Assembly: GCF_003219795.1 (NCBI RefSeq)
Contig: NZ_QJVC01000029.1
Location: 1 to 37,362, forward strand
Direction: 5' to 3'
From: Arthrobacter psychrolactophilus
Lineage (GTDB): Bacteria > Actinomycetota > Actinomycetes > Actinomycetales > Micrococcaceae
DNA: 37,362 bases
The first letter of the stretch is position 1. Each line of letters begins with the position of its first letter. Positions 16,213 through 23,895 of this stretch are shown here, one piece after another. The position numbers were made by a program, and so were the translations under genes. The notes under the pieces are model-generated. The model ran no database searches and had not been told where the DNA came from. It saw only the letters and a list, made by a program, of their open reading frames with translations.

Positions 16213-16244
16213 GAAGTGTCTCATAACCGAAGTGGCTCATAACC
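16213..16244 (+). repeat. Tandem 16-bp repeat containing TGTCTCATAAC
   Basis: GAAGTGTCTCATAACC (16213-16228) is followed at once by GAAGTGGCTCATAACC (16229-16244), one change. The core matches the repeats at 425 and 3654. The reverse complement (ATGAGACACTTC) resembles the 18-bp tandem of repeat B. It may be the stranded end of an IS with multiple terminal repeats. Confidence 0.55.
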
Positions 16245-16455
16245 CATAGGCTTCGAGACAGATCAGTAGTATTCCGACTGGTGCCTGACGCGCGGTTGCG
16301 GGCGGGTCATGATGCGGACCTCTGTCATCTTGTTCTCAGAGGTGACTGCTCTGAGGACAGCTTCTTTACTTAACTGCGCCAATTTTACGGCATGGGATCA
16401 TTCGGCATTCAACGTTCCGTCTCTGATTTGACTGTCGCCTCACTCAGCAACCATG

Positions 16456-16489
16456 GGCATATCGGTAGATCAAACTATACCAATATGCC
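16456..16489. promoter_or_regulatory. Inverted repeat upstream of the TA operon
   Basis: GGCATATCGGTA and TACCAATATGCC match at 11 of 12 arm positions around a 10-base spacer, ending 31 bases before the antitoxin start. This is a probable autoregulatory operator of the antitoxin-like protein. Confidence 0.55.
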
Positions 16490-16495
16490 TATGCG

Positions 16496-16521
16496 TAATG
16501 GTTGATGATGAGTTACCATTA
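16496..16521. promoter_or_regulatory. Second inverted repeat at the TA operon start
   Basis: TAATGGT and ACCATTA form a perfect 7-bp inverted repeat with a 12-base spacer. The right arm ends on the A of the first ATG. Binding here would block ribosome or polymerase access; together with 16456-16489 it suggests cooperative autorepression. Confidence 0.45.
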
Positions 16522-17237
16522 TGTCCATGGTTCAAACTTGGGTGACCACAGAGGAAGCTGCCGAAGAGCTAAAGGCCACACGGCCTATGGTCCATAAACT
16601 CCTGAAGAATGGAAGTCTGCTCGTCGCTGGCCGTGCTGGACGTTCAATCCTCATCGACAGTGCATCAGTCCAGCGTTATAAGAACCGGCGCCCCCTGAAG
16701 GGGCGCAGCTGGAATGCCGCGACGGCCTGGGCCGCGCTCAAGATCATTGAGGGCGGAACTCCGCGCTGGATTGACGCGACCTCCCGTTACCGTCTCAAGC
16801 AGCGCCTCAAAATCATGGATACAGCCGAACTGGCGGCGGCCGTGGGCACTAAAGACCAGGTGAAGCGCTACCGCATTGCACCCGCAGGTATTCCCCGTGC
16901 TGCAGACTACTTTCTGCCTACAGGGACCACGGCCCTGAATGATTCAGTGATTGCGGATCGATTCGGGCTGGCCGCCGGAAGGACGGATGTTCTGGAAGGC
17001 TACCTCGATACAGTCAGAGCGCCGATGATTGTCAATGGATTGTCTTTGGTGGAGGACCCTGGCGGGAATATCATCATGCACATCGTCGATGGCGGATACG
17101 CATTCGAAGATCCCGGCACACCAAATGCTGCCATAGCCGTCGACCTTATGGAGTCACTCAACTCCCGGGAGCGGGCCGCCGGAGAAAACATGCTCGAAAA
17201 GATCTTCACGCGGTGGAAAGAAGCTAATGGAGGTTGA
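16521..17237 (+). CDS. Helix-turn-helix protein, AbiEi-like antitoxin of a type IV-like TA pair
   Basis: The protein has 238 residues. Residues about 8-55 read as an excisionase-type winged helix ('WVTTEEAAEELKATRPMVHKLLKNGSLLVAGRAGR'). The rest, including 'RYRIAPAGIPRAADYFLP' and 'DVLEGYLDTVRAP', is like no named domain I can fix, but HTH-plus-effector proteins of this length pair with AbiEii-type nucleotidyltransferases. The next gene overlaps by 11 bp (17227-17237), a typical TA arrangement. Two inverted repeats precede the start, and the second overlaps it, consistent with autoregulation. No Shine-Dalgarno is obvious, so translation may be from a leaderless or short-leader transcript; the ATG at 16527 is an alternative. 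Confidence 0.65.
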   Translation: MSMVQTWVTTEEAAEELKATRPMVHKLLKNGSLLVAGRAGRSILIDSASVQRYKNRRPLKGRSWNAATAWAALKIIEGGTPRWIDATSRYRLKQRLKIMDTAELAAAVGTKDQVKRYRIAPAGIPRAADYFLPTGTTALNDSVIADRFGLAAGRTDVLEGYLDTVRAPMIVNGLSLVEDPGGNIIMHIVDGGYAFEDPGTPNAAIAVDLMESLNSRERAAGENMLEKIFTRWKEANGG

Positions 17238-18024
17238 ACGCGAAACTTGGACTATTGAGGCACCTGCCGGAGGCTGGGCGTCGCCTTGGCCGCAATGCAT
17301 GGAGTTGGCCGCCGCGATCCCCTCTGACCAGTGGACGCTGGTTGGTGGACTCATGGTTCAGCTGCACGCAACGGCTGCCGGTCTTCCGGTTAGCCGGGCC
17401 ACCACGGACGTGGACATGGGGCTGCACATTGAAACGGAGGCAACTACTGCTCCTAGGATGCAACATGCCCTCCGGGCCTTGGGCTACGAGATCGAGCACT
17501 CCCTGAACAAGGACGCACCCGCGCACCGCTTCCTTCGCGGTAAACAGCAGGTCGACGTCATGATCGCAGACCACACAGCACCGCGGAACATCACGAAGAT
17601 GGCCGGCAGAGAGCCGTTCCAAATCGAAGTCGGCACCCAGGCTCTCCAGCGCACGGTCAACGTGGTGATCACCGGCGACGATGGGGTCAAGACCCAGCTG
17701 AGCATCCCCAACCTGCACGGGGCACTCGTTCTCAAAGGTGCCGCGTACATGACGGATTCACGGGACCGCGGCCGGCACTTGGACGACGCTGCCGTGCTGT
17801 GCGCATGCATCAAAGACCCCTACGCCATCCTCGAGGCGCGTCATGGCTCTGACAGGAAGAGGTTCAAGGCACTGTTTGCTGCGCTCGAGTCTCCGACGCA
17901 TCACGGATGGATGCAGCTCGAAGAGTCGAAACGCCAAGTAGCACACGACGTGCTGCGAATCCTGGCAACTGCAGACAAGATGTCGGTGCTGCCTCCGATC
18001 GTACGTTTGGGCGACCGCGACTGA
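17227..18024 (+). CDS. AbiEii-like nucleotidyltransferase, putative toxin
   Basis: The protein has 265 residues. It carries the minimal nucleotidyltransferase core: a Gly-Gly motif in 'WTLVGGLMVQLHA' (39-41), the metal-binding pair Asp61-x-Asp63 in 'TTDVDMGLH', and a third acidic position in 'QQVDVMIADH' (Asp110). A conserved lysine region follows ('LHGALVLKGAAYMTDSRDRGRHLDDAAVL'). AbiEii-type enzymes transfer nucleotides to RNA targets such as tRNA and stop growth when the antitoxin is lost; that role is inferred by family. The gene overlaps the HTH gene by 11 bp. Confidence 0.75.
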   Translation: MEVERETWTIEAPAGGWASPWPQCMELAAAIPSDQWTLVGGLMVQLHATAAGLPVSRATTDVDMGLHIETEATTAPRMQHALRALGYEIEHSLNKDAPAHRFLRGKQQVDVMIADHTAPRNITKMAGREPFQIEVGTQALQRTVNVVITGDDGVKTQLSIPNLHGALVLKGAAYMTDSRDRGRHLDDAAVLCACIKDPYAILEARHGSDRKRFKALFAALESPTHHGWMQLEESKRQVAHDVLRILATADKMSVLPPIVRLGDRD

Positions 18025-18252
18025 GCCAGCCTACGAGAGGCCATCTTGATTTCGTCGGCCGGCCTAGTAGTCGTACCCGCGGAGGGAAGGCGCGAGCTGT
18101 CACACGGCGGGATCTGACCGACTCATGAGAAACGCATTAAATTGGGTGACAACTGTCGCGTCTTCAGCACCATCCATTGTTATGCGATCCTCGCACCGCC
18201 AAAGGCCAGGAACGACTTTTGACAAGTCGAATTAGACGATAGAGGCGACAGC

Positions 18253-18285
18253 GGGGGTCATCAGTTCGAATCTGATAGGGGCCCA
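18253..18285 (+). other. tRNA-like 3' fragment, possible attachment-site remnant
   Basis: The bases form a canonical T-arm: stem ATCAG (18260-18264), loop TTCGAAT (18265-18271), stem CTGAT (18272-18276), then AGGGGCC as an acceptor-strand-like 3' side. Nothing upstream pairs with the acceptor strand or supplies a D-arm or anticodon arm, so this is not a complete tRNA. Integrative elements often leave such fragments at their ends. It could also be a chance T-arm look-alike. Confidence 0.4.
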
Positions 18286-18331
18286 AAAGGCCCGGATTTA
18301 CAGGGATTTTGGAAGTGAGAATGGCCCCGAA

Positions 18332-18394
18332 ATGAACTGCTCCCCGAAAGTTGGGCTGATTAATTCAGTTCCATACTTCCGGGGAGCAGTTCAT
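18332..18394. repeat. 63-bp inverted repeat resembling joined IS3-type ends
   Basis: ATGAACTGCTCCCCGAAAGT (18332-18351) and its complement (18375-18394) match at 19 of 20 positions around a 23-base centre. The word TGAACTGCTCCCCG is of the type found at ends of actinobacterial IS3 elements. With almost nothing inside, it looks like a minimal or internally deleted element. Confidence 0.6.
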
Positions 18395-18524
18395 CCGTGT
18401 GCGGCTTTCGCGGGTATCTGGCCATACATCGGCCACACCGGCTGAGCCCCGGACATCAAGTGCCATCTGGGCCACGGCACACTTGAGCGAGCTGACATCA
18501 AACCTACTTGCTGACCGAAGTCCG

Positions 18525-19895
18525 CTAGGCGGGTTGCTCTTCAAATGCCGTTTCTGCCCGCTCGAGGCTGCCTTCGGCCAAACCTCGTGCGATTGCGCCG
18601 CGGGATGCAATCCAAAGCACCAGCCCCGTGATGAGAACGGCAACTTCGGTGGTTGTCAGGGCCCAAATGATGCCGGTAAGTCCGAACCAGAGATTACCCA
18701 GGAGCACTACCGGGATGAACAGGATGCCCTGTGTCACTGACATGATCGTGGCCGCCATGGCGAGTCCCGTGGCTTGGAAAAGTGAGGTGATGAGTCCCGT
18801 GAAGGCGTTGGCAATCATCGCAACGAGCTGGGCCGTGAGGACCACGACGCCGATGGTCAGGACCGACGGGTCTGAGATAAACGATTCAAAAACTTGGTCG
18901 CGGAACACGAATACCACCGCCGAGGAGACCAGCGCGATGCCGCCAACCGCCACAGCGGACTTACGCAGCGCCTCCGAAAGGCGATTTCGGTCGCCCTTGC
19001 CATAGGAGTAGGCCAGCAGCGGCAACACCCCGAGTGTTACACCCATCAGCAAGAACTCCGGAACTTGGGCGATTCGGACGGCAACTCCCATGGCCGCCAG
19101 GGGCCCTTCGCCGTAGCCAGCCGCGAGGTTGTTGAGCACCAGGGCTGTGACGATGAGAAAGGCGGACTGAAGCAGGGTACTGACCCCAACGCCGAGCACA
19201 GGTTTCACAACGGAGGATGCGAGTGTGAACCAACGCGGGGCAAGACTTGTGTACTCACTGTTCCGGGTCAGCCAAAAGGCAAAGTAGAGAACCAGTACCA
19301 GGTTCGCCAGACCGGTCGCTAGGGCCGCGCCAGCCACACCCCAATGAAGCACCAGGATGAACAAGATGTCGAACAGAAGGTTCATGATCGTGGAGGCGAT
19401 GAGTCCAATCATGACCTGGCGGGCGGCCCCCTCAGCACGGACCAGCTGTTCAAGGCACACTGCTGCGGCGAGCACTGGCACAAATGCCAGCAGTACTCCC
19501 ACGAATGCACGGGTTGCGGTAAATGCTTCGCCGCTGGCGCCCAGAAGAGACACAATGGGGTCCAACATCAGTAGACCGGCGGCGGTTGCGTCGCGCTCTG
19601 CCGCACCCATCAGTCGTGAGGTGAATGCCCCGCCGCCGACGCCGAAGACGTTGCCGACCGCCATGACGAGGCCAAGGATGGGCGAGCCCAGCGTGACTGC
19701 CGCCAGCAATACGGTGATGTGCAGCGATCCGATGACGCCGGCGTTGATGAGGTTGTAGATGGCTCCGACGATCATTGCTGCGGCCATGGGCACGCACAGA
19801 TGTATCAAAGACCTAACAATGGGAGCCGAGGACAGAAACCACCGATTCCTGCCGATGTCTCCCGCGGGTGGCTCTTGGATTGTTGTTGCGCTCAT
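18525..19895 (-). CDS. MATE-family efflux transporter
   Basis: From the ATG at 19895 (AGAGGA upstream) the protein has 456 residues, the normal length; an upstream frame start adds 17 implausible residues. About twelve hydrophobic helices are visible in two repeats of six. MATE marks include 'PIVRSLIHLCVPMAAAMIVGAIYNLINAGVIG' near residue 20-55 and 'NVFGVGGGAFTSRLMGA'. MATE proteins export cationic drugs or metabolites using a Na+ or H+ gradient; the substrate is unknown. The upstream MarR gene on the same strand is its likely regulator. Confidence 0.93.
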   Translation of the reverse strand: MSATTIQEPPAGDIGRNRWFLSSAPIVRSLIHLCVPMAAAMIVGAIYNLINAGVIGSLHITVLLAAVTLGSPILGLVMAVGNVFGVGGGAFTSRLMGAAERDATAAGLLMLDPIVSLLGASGEAFTATRAFVGVLLAFVPVLAAAVCLEQLVRAEGAARQVMIGLIASTIMNLLFDILFILVLHWGVAGAALATGLANLVLVLYFAFWLTRNSEYTSLAPRWFTLASSVVKPVLGVGVSTLLQSAFLIVTALVLNNLAAGYGEGPLAAMGVAVRIAQVPEFLLMGVTLGVLPLLAYSYGKGDRNRLSEALRKSAVAVGGIALVSSAVVFVFRDQVFESFISDPSVLTIGVVVLTAQLVAMIANAFTGLITSLFQATGLAMAATIMSVTQGILFIPVVLLGNLWFGLTGIIWALTTTEVAVLITGLVLWIASRGAIARGLAEGSLERAETAFEEQPA

Positions 19896-19991
19896 TACTG
19901 TCCTCTTTCCGGGCAGGGTCGAGCGCGCGCCGACGATCGCCGGCACGGCTAAGTAAAAGTGTGGATATGTGAGGCTGGTGCGCCCCGGCTG

Positions 19992-20435
19992 CTATCTGGT
20001 GGGCCGCGGCAATTCTGCGGTGATCTTGGTAAGCAGGGTGTGCAGCGTGGCTTGCTCTGCCTGATCTAGGGGAGCAAGGATCATTTTCTCGGCCGCAGCC
20101 ATCGCGGCCTCGAAACCGCTGATCAGCGCGGCCCCAGTGGGAGTGGCGTAGACGTTCTTGCTGCGTTCGTTGCCGGCCTCACTGCGGCGCTCTATGAGCC
20201 CTCGAGTCTCAAGTCCCTGCAACAGACTCGAAACACTGGCCGCCGTGGTCCGAGATACTTTCGCAATATCGCGCTGGATGGCACCCGGATTCTGCACTAA
20301 ATAGCCCAAGACGAAGCTCTGTGCATGGCTGAGCTCCCGCTCACGGATCCAGTCTTCGCCCGCCTTCATCAATGCCCATCCAACCCATCGAAACAGGTCG
20401 AGGCTGGTGGAGGGGTGTGCGTTCAATTCATCCAT
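19992..20435 (-). CDS. MarR family transcriptional regulator
   Basis: The protein has 147 residues. The winged helix is at about 40-100: 'LSHAQSFVLGYLVQNPGAIQRDIAKVSRTTAASVSSLLQGLETRGLIERR', with the wing 'NERSKNVYATPTG'. MarR proteins repress drug-efflux and stress operons until they bind a small ligand. It lies 96 bp upstream of the MATE gene in the same direction, so the two likely form an autoregulated operon. Two palindromes stand directly in front of the start codon. Confidence 0.92.
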   Translation of the reverse strand: MDELNAHPSTSLDLFRWVGWALMKAGEDWIRERELSHAQSFVLGYLVQNPGAIQRDIAKVSRTTAASVSSLLQGLETRGLIERRSEAGNERSKNVYATPTGAALISGFEAAMAAAEKMILAPLDQAEQATLHTLLTKITAELPRPTR

Positions 20436-20436
20436 A

Positions 20437-20465
20437 GTTAGAACTCTAACAGTTTGATATCAAAC
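20437..20465. promoter_or_regulatory. Two palindromes, candidate MarR operators
   Basis: GTTAGAACTCTAAC (20437-20450; six-base arms, two-base centre) and GTTTGATATCAAAC (20452-20465; perfect 14-bp palindrome) lie 15 bp apart, the first one base from the marR start. Their position in front of the start suggests MarR autorepression. Confidence 0.6.
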
Positions 20466-20664
20466 AGTCAATCGTTGGCAGTCACGAGATACTGCCACAG
20501 TTCCCGTCATGCAACGGGCACATTAGTGTCCCATGTGCCGTTCCATTTGTGACAGTCCGGTGCAGTCTCACTTTGCACACGGCGTGCGTGATTTCCCCTA
20601 TCGGTACTGGCTGTCCAGAACCATTCCAATCATCATCAGTTTTTACTTCAGATAGAATCCTCCG

Positions 20665-21375
20665 ATGGGGACAGAAGAGAAGAACTGCCTGGCGGTCAGG
20701 TCACGAGTGTATTTGGCCAGCATCGTTTTTCTGTTGCTCGGCTTCGGGGTGGTCGTTGGGTTCTTCAACGGGTAGATCCTGGTAGTTGGCTCGCATGTCA
20801 TCCGCGCCTGGATACTAAGCAGTGCCCTTTTGTTGGCTTCGCTGGTTCTCTGGGTCCTTTGGATCGTTCGTGGCAGCAGGAGGTCGGGCCCGAGAAGGGA
20901 TGAGGGGCGTTGGGGACTGATGCGTTCCCTTGCCTTCTTTATGCTGGTTAGCGTTGTTGGGGCGGGCAGCGCGATGGTGGCGTTTTTCGATTGGGGTGCG
21001 AGTAACTACATCCTGGATCCTCATGGACCGGATGGCTGTCGAGCGGTCGTGCGGGAGCGGGCACTGTGGGGTGGTAGTCAAGGGGAGGCCTACGCCGTCG
21101 GCATCATCGGAATCGGCAGGTCGGCAGGAAAATGGCATACCTATGATGTTTACCAGCCAATCAATTCAGGCGACTACACACTAGTGTGGACTGCATCCGG
21201 CGGGGAGCTTACCATCGCCGATGCCTATGTTTACAGGACACGTGTTTACAGGACACGCACCCAAAGCATCGCCAGGCGCAAGGCGTTGCAGCCGCTCATC
21301 GATAGCGGAGAACTCAGCATCGACAATTTGCACGATCCGGAACCATTTGATCGGAAACCGGTCCACTGCCACTGA
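20665..21375 (+). pseudogene. Membrane protein gene interrupted by an in-frame TAG
   Basis: An ATG at 20665 opens a frame with a clear helix ('VYLASIVFLLLGFGVVVGFF'), then a TAG at 20773-20775. Beyond it the same frame continues without a break for 199 codons: a second helix ('WILSSALLLASLVLWVLWIV'), a third ('RSLAFFMLVSVVGAGSAMVAFF') and an extracytoplasmic domain ('PDGCRAVVRERALWGGSQGEAYAVG'). The second helix begins just after the stop, so one three-helix gene was probably intact. TAGAAT stands six bases before the ATG, as for a leaderless transcript. Alternatively translation of a shorter protein starts at the TTG at 20830, for which no ribosome site is visible. I do not recognise the family. 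Confidence 0.55.
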
Positions 21376-21956
21376 TGCCGAGGTGGATTGGCTCGCGGCC
21401 TAAGACTCCTGTGGGACAGTCCGATCCACTTACCACTTGAAATCCGCGCTCGCAGTGTTGGCTTTTGGGGACATATCTCCGGCTAGCCCGGTGTGGTTCC
21501 CGCCAGATTCCCCGTCTCCCATCCAGCCTCACATGATCAATCGCCAAGGATTGCAGAAATGTCCGGTCAGCGTTCCTCTGCTGGAACCTTGTGTTAGTGG
21601 ATCCACTATAGGAAACTCATGAGCTGGCTATTTATAGGTCATCAGCAAGCACGCTTCAAAGATACTTGCCAAAGATTGGGTGAACTCAGCTTCCTGCCCC
21701 AGGCGCCCATGACGTGTCTGCTCAGCAGCCTACAAGTCGTTGTTACGAGCTCATGGAATTCATCATGCGCGTCAGGAGACTATCCAGTGGTTCCGCGAGG
21801 AAACCTGGTCTCCCTTTCGTCCCCCGTTATTGGCATGGCTTCTGATGTATGCACGGTTGGTGGCGCCTGAATATCCGATGATGAGTTTCCGGCCGCCGTC
21901 GAGTCTTTCTCGCAGGATCCAGCTAGTTATGTGGTTTATGTCCGTCACCGGTATAG
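21376..21956. other. Stretch with degenerate coding pieces
   Basis: About 580 bases with no intact gene. Near 21740-21960, two plus frames each look protein-like in part: one reads 'QETIQWFREETWSPFRPPLL', another reads 'DDEFPAAVESFSQDPASYVV' and 'YVRHRYS' to a stop at 21958-21960. This suggests a decayed gene with one or more frameshifts, but I cannot name it. Confidence 0.3.
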
Positions 21957-22349
21957 CTAGCGGCGGGCGGCACGCTTAGTGATGAGACCGGCGATGAGTC
22001 GATGACCTAGAAGGAAGACGCCCAAGACGATGGTGGCCACGATGACGAAGGGGATTTCTGCTGTGCGACCCGAGAGGATGCGCAACATCATGCCGCCGGC
22101 CACCGTGATGAGCCATAGGCACACGCCCTGCGGCCAGATACGTAGCGGAGCGCGCCAGAGGCGGCAGATGAGCCAGCCGATCGCGAGGGAGGCCAGAAAC
22201 GGCCAGGCGGTCAGGAACACGCCACCTGCCGTGAGTGCCTCGCTATGAGAGCTCCGCCCTGAGACGGAGAAGATCAGCGTCAGGACAATGTCGGCTGTTG
22301 CGGCATAGAGGATGTGCTGGGGACGGGGAGCTGAAGAAGATTGCGTCAC
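21957..22349 (-). CDS. DUF3054 family membrane protein
   Basis: The protein has 130 residues from a GTG start at 22349. It has four hydrophobic helices and the DUF3054 signs 'ADIVLTLIFSVSGRSSHSE' near the start and 'WLICRLWRAPLRIWPQGVCLWLITVAGGMMLR' in the middle. DUF3054 proteins are small actinobacterial membrane proteins of unknown function. The 3' end overlaps the remains of a plus-strand gene by a few bases. No operon partner is visible. Confidence 0.9.
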   Translation of the reverse strand: MTQSSSAPRPQHILYAATADIVLTLIFSVSGRSSHSEALTAGGVFLTAWPFLASLAIGWLICRLWRAPLRIWPQGVCLWLITVAGGMMLRILSGRTAEIPFVIVATIVLGVFLLGHRLIAGLITKRAARR

Positions 22350-22471
22350 CTAGAGAACTTTAGCCCTAATCCACCTCTCGCTACCCATTGTTCCGCGCGG
22401 CCCAGCGCCCTAGGCTGTGACTCGTACGGTAGCGGGCTTGATGACCAAGCCCCAGGAACCCCAAAGGTGTG

Positions 22472-22915
22472 ATGACGATGAGTGGCATAGGTACATGTCT
22501 CTGGTTTGACGGACAAGCGGAGGAAGCCGCGAACTTCTACGTGAGCCTCTTCCCCAACTCGCGCATTCTCGAGGTCTCGCCCATGACGGTCTCCTTTGAA
22601 CTCGACGGGCGAAGCTTCCGCGGCCTCAACGGCGGACCTGCCTTTACCTTCAACGAGGCCATCTCGTTCGAACTTTTCTTCGAATCTCAGGACGAGCTGG
22701 ATAGCAAGTGGGCAGAACTTACCGCCGACGGCGGACAAGAGAGCCAATGCGGGTGGCTCAAAGACAAATACGGCCTGTCCTGGCAGCTGATCCCCACCAT
22801 GCTCCCCAGTGTCCTCGGCGGAACTGACCCTGCAGGGGCCCAACGCGCCATGACGGCGATGCTAGGCATGAGCAAGCTCGATATCGCAGCCTTACAAGCC
22901 GCCTATGACGGCTAA
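22472..22915 (+). CDS. VOC-superfamily (PhnB/3-demethylubiquinone methyltransferase-like) protein
   Basis: From the ATG at 22472 (AAAGG upstream; a GTG one codon earlier is possible) the protein has 147 residues. It matches the single-domain PhnB-like VOC fold: 'LWFDGQAEEAANFYVSLFPNSRILEVS', 'ELFFESQDELDSKWAELTADGGQESQCGWLKDKYGLSWQLIP' and the C-terminal 'AMTAMLGMSKLDIAALQAAYDG'. The activity of these proteins is mostly unknown; the older 3-demethylubiquinone name is probably wrong for this group. It stands alone, convergent with the ATPase gene. Confidence 0.9.
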   Translation: MTMSGIGTCLWFDGQAEEAANFYVSLFPNSRILEVSPMTVSFELDGRSFRGLNGGPAFTFNEAISFELFFESQDELDSKWAELTADGGQESQCGWLKDKYGLSWQLIPTMLPSVLGGTDPAGAQRAMTAMLGMSKLDIAALQAAYDG

Positions 22916-22930
22916 GCACTAGCGCTTGAG

Positions 22931-23653
22931 CTAGATGTACTTCAGGAAACGCTCCGGGGCGTCCAAGAAGGAACGCCAACTTTGCACCAGCTCCAGCTCC
23001 TCCCAGCCCTGAGGGCGTAGACCCCAGGAACCCACCTCATAGATCCTCGCCCCAGGGAGCGAAGCCAACACAGGGGAGTGCGTGGACAAGATGACCTGAG
23101 AGTCGCCGTCGTCCATCAACTGCTTCAGGACACTCAAGAGCGCAAGGCAACCAGAGAACGACAACGCCGACTCGGGCTCATCAAGAATCCACAAACCCCC
23201 ACCCTTGAAGCGGCTAATAATCAATTCCAGAAACGACTCCCCATGGGAGAGGGAATGAAAGTCGTGATCAGGCAAGCCCGTAGACGGATTCTCCTCTAGG
23301 TAGGTAAAGAAACCATGCATGGTCTCCGCACGCAGGAAGTAACCATATTTACTCGCGCCCGCATTGCGGGTCAGCGTGAGGTAGGAGTGAAGATCAGACT
23401 CCGTGGGACGGCTATGGTGCATGGCATGACTCGAGCCACCCTCGGCATTGACGCCAAACGCTAAGGCAATCGCCTCCACGAGGGTCGACTTGCCCGAGCC
23501 GTTCTCACCCACCAGCACCGTTGCACGCCCCAACTCCAGACCCTCCTGCAAGACCTGACGCACAGGGGGCAAGGTCGCGGGCCAACGTACAGGGTCAGGC
23601 GGATTGAAGCTATTCACGCCAACATGGCGCACAGGAATCTGACCAAACATCAT
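22931..23653 (-). CDS. AAA/ABC-type ATPase (AAA_21-like)
   Basis: The protein has 240 residues and all motifs of an ABC-type ATPase head: Walker A 'GENGSGKST' (49-57), signature 'LSHGES' (135-140), Walker B 'LWILDEPES' (154-162) and the H-loop 'STHSPV' (190-195). It has no membrane or coiled-coil region, so it is a soluble single-domain ATPase of the kind found as stand-alone YbbL/AAA_21 proteins. Such ATPases take part in DNA repair, stress or defence, and no partner gene is next to it. Start ATG at 23653; another ATG is the next codon. Confidence 0.88.
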   Translation of the reverse strand: MMFGQIPVRHVGVNSFNPPDPVRWPATLPPVRQVLQEGLELGRATVLVGENGSGKSTLVEAIALAFGVNAEGGSSHAMHHSRPTESDLHSYLTLTRNAGASKYGYFLRAETMHGFFTYLEENPSTGLPDHDFHSLSHGESFLELIISRFKGGGLWILDEPESALSFSGCLALLSVLKQLMDDGDSQVILSTHSPVLASLPGARIYEVGSWGLRPQGWEELELVQSWRSFLDAPERFLKYI

Positions 23654-23895
23654 GAGGAGACGCTCCTTTAGATAGCGAGTAAGACCATAGTGCCAGCAAA
23701 CTGTAACGAATCACGGTGCAAAAGACAGGCCACAAGCGCTCGCAGACGGCGAGATAGAACATATATTCTAATTTCCCTGTGTGGCTTGCCAAACACCCCA
23801 CACATCACGCTTCGGGACCGCGCTCGCAGCCAGAAGGGGGATAATTGAGGGCAATGGCCGCATGGCCGAAGCATTGAAGAGAAGTAGGGGAACAC

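Larger units (their letters stand above)
15942..16520. other. Gene-free stretch with repeats and TA operators
   Basis: About 580 bases without a supported gene. It holds the 16-bp tandem repeat (16213-16244), a CATTTTTTGCCTAGTTG word near 16170 similar to one near 7407, and two inverted repeats in front of the downstream toxin-antitoxin pair. Confidence 0.4.
18025..18524. other. Gene-free junction between accessory and core-like halves
   Basis: About 500 bases with no gene. It contains a tRNA-like 3' fragment (18253-18285) and a 63-bp inverted repeat of IS-end type (18332-18394), discussed separately. To its right, coding density rises and core-type genes begin. Confidence 0.5.

Noticed and set aside
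18253-18285. A functional tRNA gene
   Set aside because: Only the T-arm and one acceptor strand are present; no matching 5' acceptor, D-arm or anticodon arm can be found upstream.
20524-20560. A fourth copy of the GTGTCCC repeat upstream of the interrupted membrane gene
   Set aside because: GTGTCCCATG...TGTGACAG has a similar look, but too many positions differ from copies A and B to separate it from chance.
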